Positions 56,320-64,000 of a stretch of 64,000 nucleotides of DNA are shown one piece after another. This stretch comes from Cryptomeria japonica. Lineage: Eukaryota > Streptophyta > Pinopsida > Cupressales > Cupressaceae. The stretch's first letter is position 1. Each line of letters starts with the position of its first letter. The notes beneath the pieces were generated by a model, which made no database searches, was not told the DNA's origin, and worked only from the letters and a program-made list of their open reading frames with translations. The DNA lies in the NCBI RefSeq assembly GCF_030272615.1, contig NC_081411.1, forward strand, positions 836,742,136 through 836,806,135. The letters run 5' to 3'. Both the position numbers and the translations under genes were made by a program.

Positions 56320-58030
56320 ACTATAACCAAGGAATCTATTCAAGCTATAACTGGTTTTTACTCAACCGATGAAGTACCTAAGCTGAGGCAAATTTCAAAA
56401 GAGACAGTAAACACTCTAACCGGATCAACCTCTGATGGGCATGCTTTTTTGTCAATAACATCAAGGACCCAATGGTTAAGTTGGTAGCTATGGTTATAGG
56501 CTACCATATATTCTATTCTAGTAGATTGAATAGTGTTCCATCTATAGCAGTGCATACTGCTTATAAGATGATAACTGAAAATGTTAATTATGACCTATGT
56601 GAGGCCATAAGGAGTCAATTATTATTGAATCTTCAGTCTATCAAGAAGGACAACAGTCAAAAGTTTAAATTTGGACAGTTGTTGATCGGTCGATTCTTTT
56701 ATTTCCAAAATTTCCTATCGGTAATTGGTGATCTTGAATGGTCTAAGGATCTACTAGTATCTGCCTAGATTAAGAATAACATCAAGGCTGTGAGGAACAC
56801 CTTCTATGCTGCCATGAATAAATATTTCAATGAATTTGAAAAGAAAATGAGTATGAGGGTAAGATTACCTGAGGATGTGGTGAAACACTTCACTAAGGAC
56901 ATTATTTTCATAGTTACCACTAATTTCTGATTGATGGAGGCTATTGAGAATAGAGAAGAAGAAATAGAAGACATGAGCTATGAAGTCAACTATGAATTAT
57001 TGATTGGTTATGCCAATAACCTATTGGCATCTCCAGTGGATAAAAAGAAGACAAGATTGGATACAGTTGAAGTTCAAACTGCAAAAGATGAAACTAGTCA
57101 TGTTCCAATGATAAGTGATAAAGGTAAGAAGAAGAAGGCTGAGAAAGCACCTCCGGTGATAAAAAGTATAAGAGTGACACAAATTGTCCAAACCAAAAAG
57201 GAACCAAAACCTAAAGTATATCTAAAGAAGGAGACTGCATCAAAGAAAAGAGGTCGGAAACTAATTCTCCAAGTAGAATCTGAAGGTACTTATACTGAGG
57301 AGGAACCCAACAAAATGAAAGCAACTAGTAAAGCAACCAAACAAGTGAAGGAAGTGCCAAAGGCAACTATGCCTATTAATGTCTTAACTTCCAAGCCTGA
57401 GACTAACTTTGAGAGAACAGTGATGATATTAGGAAGAAATAGATTTGATAATGTGAAAGATCATTTTGATTCATTCAATGAAGATGAATAGGAACAAATT
57501 ATTCAACAGGTAATCAATTATTTGTGCCATTATAATAGATTGCCTCATGATCTTGTAAAGGATATCTCTAATTCCTTATATACTATTCTTTTGAATAAAT
57601 GGGAGGAAGCAATAAAGAAGGAAAAAGAAATCATAGATGATGTATTTGTACAATATTTTTTTGATTTGTCAAAGGATGAGTTGAACGAATTTATTGATAA
57701 GTACAAAGTCCATTTTGCTTTCAAGACAAGAAGATTGAAGCTACTTAGTGGAAAGGTGCAACATGTTGAGACTTAGAATCATTAGATTGCTCATAATATC
57801 CAACAGATGCAAGAACTTATAAATTCCTCTAAGGATGAGCAAGATATTGTTGATCGACTTGAAATGGATGAAGAAGAAATTGTGCAAGCTGATGTTGTCT
57901 ATCCTTTCAAGAAGAAAGATGACACTATTGTCCAACGAGTCATACTTGTTGATGATATTTAGGATGCAATAGATATATCTAGAGACATAATTGCACTAGA
58001 TATGCATGTTGGCATTACAGTAAGAAAGAT
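56320..58030 (+). pseudogene. E2 ORF2, middle part
   Basis: It resumes directly after the E3 target duplication: TITKESIQAITGFYSTDE aligns with KITGQAIRAVTSLPSTDK of E1. 56472-56768 (LVAMVIGYHIFYSSRL, KFGQLLIGRFFYF) aligns with FVSMVLGYKTTHANRL and FHFGNLLVCLML. 56931-57491 (MSYEVNYELLIGYANNLLAS, then a KR-rich tract) and 57492-57776 (HFDSFNEDE, LPHDLVKDISNSLYTIL) align with the corresponding E1 blocks. Stops at about 56766, 56928, 57489 and 57774 break it. The open frames end at the E5 copy. Confidence 0.75.
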
Positions 58031-59167
58031 TGTTGGCATTTCAATATCAGGAGATTGTTGATATTCAATAAGGATATTGAGAAGGTTGTTGAAGATTATT
58101 GATATAATTGAAGAAGGATGATAACTATCTTTATAACATTATTTTGTTATTGATGTCAAGAAATTGACTATCTAATTCAGTATGATGTTGCCATATCTTG
58201 AGAAGATTGATTAGAAGAGAATTAAGATGTTGATAATAGACACATAAAGAATGTGATGAATAAAGAGGAGGAATAAGTTATTCAATGGGCAACTATTACT
58301 GAGTTAGACAATGATGTTTAGATTGTTTTGATATCCTGCATATGTTGTTGATTGTAAGGTTAATACTATATTGTGTCACCGAGCAAAGAACCTAGTTAGT
58401 AAACTCTAAGGTTATTGATATCGGTTAATGAAGGCAAAATGTCTACCGAGTAAAGTTTAGTATTTACCGAGTTGCAACTGAGTTATGACAGTGCACATTG
58501 GATGGATAAAAGCATTATTTAATGAAGGACAATGATTAGCTGGAGATGTATAAATGATTGGTATGCCATGCATGAAGTTTGTTAAGGATCTATGGCCAAG
58601 GAAAATCGGCAGGAAGATCTACAATGCAGATTGAACTGCAATAACCTTATGCAAGTTACAAGAAGGGAATGCGTCCCTAGGTAAGGTAAAAAAATTTCAG
58701 ATTAGAAGGATACATTGAACCTGGTCAAGTTTGAAGATCTGATGGCTAAGATTGATCATGGGAAATGTGATCAAGGAGATTTAGTGGTTAGCAATTGTTT
58801 ATAAATAAGGAATTGTTAATAAACAATGTATGCGGGCAAGTGTATGCACAGGGATGCTACATAGTGATTATTGAGCACAAAAGCTTGAAGACCTATTTGA
58901 ATAATAGAGTAGAGAGCCCAGTAGAGGGACAAGATAAGTCCTATGACTAGATTGTTTTGAGCAAATAAGAATCTGCTTTAGCATTTTAGATGTGAAGTTG
59001 CAGATGATTTTTATTACTGTTATTTTGTAATTAACAGAAAAATCTCTTAATCGAGTGGACTTAACAGTCTTATTTGTAAACCCTCTAGCAAGGTAACATT
59101 CTAAATGAGTGTTTGTATGATTCACCCCCCCTCTCATCTTGTTAGCTATTGGCATCTGTATTTTACA
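58031..59167 (+). repeat. E5 LTR copy B inside E2 ORF2
   Basis: Starts TGTTGGCATTTC and ends TTTTACA, matching 32484-33987, but about 0.3 kb is missing after gagtgtttg (near 59115), including the core motif. A decayed primer site TTTAGTATCAAAAC follows. I found no clear target duplication, so this is either a solo LTR with altered edges or a remnant of a larger insertion. Confidence 0.7.
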
Positions 59168-59185
59168 TTTAGTATCAAAACTAAC

Positions 59186-60303
59186 AATGCAGCCATCGAC
59201 AATTTCAGACTCACATGTTAATTTAGTTGAGAAATTGACAACTCAACTAGGAGGGGATATTCCACCAGCCAAGGAACAACCAATGAAACCCCAACTCCCA
59301 TCGATTTCATAGGACACTCAAAAGGAATTCGATGAAAAAGTTGATACACAAATTTCTAAATAGGAAACAGAGAAAGGACAAGAGAAAGAAATATTATTAA
59401 GGTAACATCTGCTGAACTGATAACATCGTTAGTCATACAACAGACTGATGAAGATGATGATGACTCATTAGGCATCTTAGGGCCTATAATTGTTGATAAT
59501 ATGAGTGCATCTTAAATGATGAAGATTTCTACTAGCATGCAATCTGGGGCACACGAGAAGAGACTTAAAGGACAAAGAATGGAAGCAAAAAACATTCAGA
59601 ATGTTGTGGATATTCTGACAAGTCTACTTCTAGAAACTGCTATAGGGCATCTGACAACTCCTATTAGCAACTTGTTCAATTGGATGTTGATGCATCTGAC
59701 CAACTTAAGTCCCTAGAAGAAGAAACACAAACTTATGCTAAGAAGAGTTACATGAAGAAGCATGGAGAGAAACTTATGAAAGAGATTGATACAAGAAAAA
59801 TTGCTCTATCTCTTAATAAAAATCTATTAAGAAAAGCCATTGAAATAGGAGGGAAATTCCTTGTATGTACTTCTAATGTTTCATTCTTTTATTCTAATAT
59901 CAATAACAAGCGAACTAAAACTAAGCAAGAGCTAGAGAAGATATGCAATGCATATGTACCACTTCAAGATTCTATTTTTGCTTTTGGCAAATCTATGGAT
60001 GATTTACAAAATAGGTTAGATACTTATGATCTTGAAAAGGAAAAAATACTTTGATCACTGAAGGAATTGAAGAATCTACTCAGACCCCAAGTGGACATAC
60101 TACAAAGAGCATACAAGAATGCAAAAGCTATTTTGTCTATTCTAGAAACATGTACACTTGATTCAATGAAAGAGTTCCATACTTAGATTATGTCTACACT
60201 TGAGTTCACTGAGAACTTGCTGGAGGCATGGGAACATGCTTTTTCTCAATTGAAGAGAAACTTTAGTGACATTTTTCTAAGGCTAGCAATGCATGAATCT
60301 TGA
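59186..60303 (+). pseudogene. E2 ORF2, C-terminal part
   Basis: After the E5 copy the acidic segment (QQTDEDDDDSLGILGPII) and a helical C-terminus follow, with the longest open part at 59680-60054 (KSYMKKHGEKLMKEIDTRK, NKRTKTKQELEKICNAYVPL). It aligns in position and character with the coiled-coil end of E1 ORF2, and the last block (FSQLKRNFSDIFLRLA) with QSLNLIVADIFQIV. Several stops and shifts are present. Confidence 0.65.
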
Positions 60304-60558
60304 TTCAATTTTTCAAGTTTTTTTGTATATGTAAAACATTTTGATAATTTTTTTCTATATATATATGTATTTTGCTTTTCAATTTGGGATTGTTGTCAAA
60401 GGGGGAGTAGAAATATGTATGTGTGTTGTGAAAATTTTGTATGATGTATGTAGTAAGGGGGAGTATATGTATATGTGTATAAATTTTTTTTGTAAGCACA
60501 CTTAGCAGTATTGCTGTAAAATTTTCTAAGTGTTGCCATCAATGCCAAAGGGGGAGAT
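60304..60558 (+). other. E2 3' untranslated region with three polypurine tracts
   Basis: caaagggggagtag (60396), gtaagggggagtat (60452) and caaagggggagat (60546-60558) occur; the last one abuts the LTR. Confidence 0.8.
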
Positions 60559-61654
60559 TGTTGGCTTGATACTAATTGTAATGAATAACTTCATCATATG
60601 TTGTCATTGATGAAATTGTCTACCAGTGTGACTTTAAATTTTTTTATAATACAACCGGCATACTAGAGGTTTATATCTAACTGGTACATGGTGACAACTG
60701 ATATATACATGGAGACAACTAGGGGATATACATAACTCGACATCAACCTGAAGATAGAGCGAAGATTATCAAAGGAACATCAAAGGATAAATGGTTTATA
60801 TGTTTAACTCCAACCGGTATTGTTGTTCCAACCAGTATTCATTGATTATGTGATGGGTTATCACTAGTCGTGATGAGTTATCCTTACCGATAATTTTTTA
60901 CGATATTTTTGTGATGAATTATGATTGTTTGATCAGATACACTGCACCTAGGAAATTGTGATATGATTTCTAGAGGCCAACATGAAATCTAAATGTCTAT
61001 ATATTGACATTACAATGAATTATTTTGTATGAGTGAAGGTGATATGTTATGTGATGATTTGATGCGAAGGCAGAAGTGTTAAGTTGCAGAGTATGTTGGT
61101 AATGAAGTGTTGAGTGTGCAGAAGAGGATCTACTCAAGTAAGTTGTGCTACTACTAGATCACACCACTTGTTGTTTTCTAATTAGTGCAACAGTTGAATC
61201 CCCTAACCGAGTAAGCTCTAACAAGCTTCATTGTACAAATCCTCTAACTAGGTGATCCATTAGTTTGGATTCAGATATCCTTTGCTGAGGTTACTCCTTA
61301 TAGGGTACTACCTTTTATAGGGTATAGATTTTAACTAAGTTTTGAGATATTTAACAGGATTCGCTCCTAGCAGGGCAACCTTTTGTAGACCTTAATTGGC
61401 CAGTTATCTATTACTGCAGATAGTTTATTTGTGAGTCCCATCTCACCATGGTTTTTACCTATTTGGGTTTTCCACGTATAAACACTTGTGTTATGGTGGA
61501 TGTTTTACTTATTGTGGATGTTGTTATATAATTTTGGATTACATGCATATTGTTTAACAAACTTGCTAAGTATATCTACCAGTCAGTGTCTAAAGTAGTA
61601 TTGTTTTTGGTGTCATTGATTCACCCCACCTTTTAGTGCTTTACAAGTCCATCA
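60559..61654 (+). repeat. E2 3' LTR (1,096 bp)
   Basis: Partner of 16049-17150 with the same ends and internal motifs (core 61450-61480, poly-C 61620-61634, here interrupted by an A). It is followed by TTTAT. Confidence 0.92.
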
Positions 61655-61659
61655 TTTAT

Positions 61660-63773
61660 TATTATTATTATTTTAAATCTTAAAATTAATATTTATTGTA
61701 GTATTAATAATAAGTAAATAAAATTGGTAAAACATCTTAACCCTATCCTTGATTATTTATTACCTTGCCAATTGAAGGGGCGACCGCTAAAAATGAGCAG
61801 CTTGGAGAAGCCTTTAATATAGGTTGAAGCCCTTAAGCAAAGGTTTAACTCATATTTTAATATTATTTATTTTTTTAATTAAAAAACTTAAAATAAATTT
61901 AATTATTATAAAATGAGAATAGTTTCATTTCAGTTTTAAAAATCTATTTGTTACCATATATTTTTATATACAAGATTTAGTATAAATTTAATATTTGTAA
62001 AAGTACTGATTATTTTTTATATCTTTAATAAAATTAGTATGAATGTTGAGTTTAATATATATTTTAAGGGGTTAATAATTGTTTTAAAAAAATATCAATA
62101 TATGTGATTTTTAAAAATTATTTATTGAATATTTAATTGAAAAAACTAATAAATCTAGCTGAAATTATAATGACTTATAAATTTAATCCATTTATATCTA
62201 ACAACCCTTTTAAAAGAAGTTATTGATTTTCTATTTGAAACCTTAAGATTGGCTTATGAATTATATATTTAATCCATGAATTGGTTAAAAATCCATTCAA
62301 CAATCAATAATTTAGTCACAAGGATTTATTCAACAAATTTTTAAAAGATCTTTCATTTAATTATTAAAGACTCATTTATTTAAGACACATTAATTATTAA
62401 AGACTCATTTATTTAAGACACATTATACACGTAATTATAACAATTATTCTAAAATCAAATAATAATATGTTATTCTTATTAAGTAATTATTTTGGAATAG
62501 GTACTTTCTCCAAGTAAATAATTTTCAGCTTATTCTTTCTATAGACAATGTAACAAATTTAATAAGGATAAATACCTTGTGTAATTTAAAGGAACTAGAG
62601 CAAATGATTATTTATTTTCAACAGTTTTCTGTGGTTAAATAAGTTATTATTTAGACACCATATGTTACATGTAAATTTTGATTATTTTCTTCCAAAATAT
62701 TTTTGATAGTTGTCTTAGTAGTAATATTACAAACTTATCTTTTTCTATTTTTTTTCCAAAGCATAGTTAGAATTATCTTTATGAGCATTCTACAACAGTT
62801 TCCTTTTAAGGAAGATAGTAATAAATATTTGCATTTAACAATTCCAAGTAAAGCAATTAGTAATTTTCAACTATTTCATACTTGCAACCATAAGATTAAT
62901 TTCTAAACGATATATCCTTCAAGAATTTCCTTTTCAAGAAATCAAGTATCTAAATTCTTTATAAGCTTCATTACTATGTAGTTCTTCTTTAGAACATATA
63001 AGTAAATAGATTTATTTACAAGTTTTAGTAGATTCTTTTGGAAACAAATGATACTTTACATGTAAATTAGATTTATTAATGTAGAGTTATTTTAGATAGT
63101 ACCTATCAAGTAAATTGAATTACTTTAATATTCAAGCATTTCATAGTGAGTAGTTTTTTTTCATATAATAAATTTAGTTTCATCTTTTATAGTTAGAAAA
63201 CTAAATAAGAGAAATGAAACAAAAAACTATTAGTGTTTTGTATCAAGGGTTCCTCTAGGCCACGCTTATAGGTAATGTCATCATGTTGAATTATTGCCTA
63301 ATAAAGCTGCAACAATGACATTTGTGACATCATCTCTTTAAATCGCTGGGGAGACATAAGGAACATCTAGAAGTTAATATCCAAGGGGTGAGAAATCCCT
63401 CTTGGATTAAAAATCTAATAAGATAAATTTTCTTAATGAACCATCATCCATAAAAAATAGTAGTAAACTCCAATAGGATATGGATACGTGGAATGATTTC
63501 AATATTTTCTTTATCTTTGAAAGGTTTTACAAATTGATAATGGTTTAAGAGTGATGTGAGTCATAGGAATTAGGATTTAGATGAAATAGGAAACAAGAAG
63601 AAGGTCACTATGGACTGTTCTGCTTATGAGCTACCAACATAGGTAGCAACTATAGAGAAACTGTTTGGGATAATCACCCTAGAAAGGGTTGCATACCCAC
63701 CATACAATTTACATCAAACCTAGATAGAAAATAGAATTGCGTATAATACACTTTGATCCCATGTTGAAATGGT
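61660..63773. other. AT-rich flank, nothing recognised
   Basis: Low-complexity AT-rich sequence. A 28-base direct duplication ending in the string aagactcatttatttaagac lies near 62368 and 62399. No coding, RNA or element signal is supported. Confidence 0.6.
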
Positions 63774-63862
63774 GTATGTAGGCAATCTAGGGATCAATTT
63801 TTTCCTAGTATGTAGGCAATCTAGCGATCGATTTTTTCCTAATATGTAGGCATTCGGGGATG
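63774..63862. repeat. 34-bp tandem repeat, about 2.5 copies
   Basis: gtatgtaggcaatctag, then gatc and attttttccta, starts at 63774, 63808 and (diverged) 63842. Confidence 0.85.
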
Positions 63863-63888
63863 GGGTCTAGGATTTTATTTCTTAAAGG

Positions 63889-64000
63889 TGATGAAATAAC
63901 TCTGATTCTGGGCATACAACTGAGAGGGAGGGGAATCAGTTGTCTCAAAAACTTATGCAACTTAAACTTATTCTTAGATATGATAATTAAGCATGAAAGC
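63889..64000 (-). repeat. LTR-like fragment at the window edge
   Basis: The plus-strand string actgagagggaggggaatca followed by gttgtctcaaaaactt resembles the ends of the E1 and E3 LTRs (actgagaggggggg...gaat). It is probably the U5 end of a related minus-strand LTR that continues beyond the window. Confidence 0.45.

Larger units (their letters stand above)
16049..61654 (+). mobile_element. E2: pol-less LTR retrotransposon related to E1, split by nested elements
   Basis: LTRs at 16049-17150 and 60559-61654 are flanked by a perfect five-base duplication TTTAT (16044-16048 and 61655-61659). A primer site follows the left LTR and the tract CAAAGGGGGAGAT precedes the right LTR, fixing plus orientation. 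The E2-specific interior is about 17151-19321 plus 56320-58030 plus 59168-60558, roughly 5.3 kb, with gag and ORF2 in the E1 order and no pol motif. E3 (with the CACTA and E4 inside it) accounts for 37 kb of the span. Confidence 0.9.

Noticed and set aside
1-64000. CRISPR arrays, bacterial operons, rRNA or tRNA genes
   Set aside because: No regularly spaced identical repeats with unique spacers, no ribosome-binding-site gene strings and no tRNA-like cloverleaf sequence were seen; tRNA-like strings are retroelement primer sites.

Overview
The window is a stretch of plant nuclear genome made almost wholly of transposable elements. It is AT-rich and holds no host gene that I can call intact. Ty1/copia and Ty3/gypsy LTR retrotransposons, an En/Spm (CACTA) DNA transposon with an intron-containing tnp2 gene, a plant-type PPR fragment and a CWC22 pseudogene all point to a seed plant. 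The depth of nesting, long intergenic LTR material and the PPR repeat style suggest a large-genome gymnosperm such as a conifer; that last step is inference.

Layout. 1-2085: degenerate AT-rich direct repeats. 2100-2404 and 8358-8940: two halves of a decayed minus-strand coding sequence split by E0, a decayed plus-strand copia element (2405-8357) that has lost nearly all of its 3' LTR. 9315-15660: E1, a complete minus-strand LTR element (TSD TAGGA) with a gag-like coiled-coil/zinc-knuckle ORF and a second ORF of about 1,000 codons, but no protease, integrase or reverse transcriptase. 16049-61654: E2, a plus-strand relative of E1 (TSD TTTAT), swollen to 45.6 kb by nested insertions. Inside E2 ORF2 lies E3 (19322-56319, minus), a copia element with an intact RT-RNase H ORF. 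Inside the E3 integrase lies a 29.8 kb CACTA transposon (23166-53011, TSD ACT, matching TIRs). Inside the CACTA lies E4 (42788-51044, minus, TSD ATTAT), a gypsy-type element whose only ORF (1,028 codons) has a protease-like and a G-patch domain and no RT. 61660-64000 is mostly featureless AT-rich sequence with a short minisatellite and an LTR-like fragment at the edge.

How the parts fit. Insertion order is read directly from interruptions: E2, then E3, then CACTA, then E4. E1 and E2 lack pol but share with copia E3 the iMet-type primer site, repeated CAAAGGGGGAG polypurine tracts and LTR motifs, so an E3-like copia element is the likely source of their enzymes. The CACTA carries tnp2 and a Transposase_24 gene on the minus strand plus two host-gene fragments (CWC22, PPR). 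The most unusual item is the E1/E2 family: its ORF2 is conserved between two diverged elements, matches nothing I can name with confidence, and follows a partly conserved spacer with a TATA-like box.
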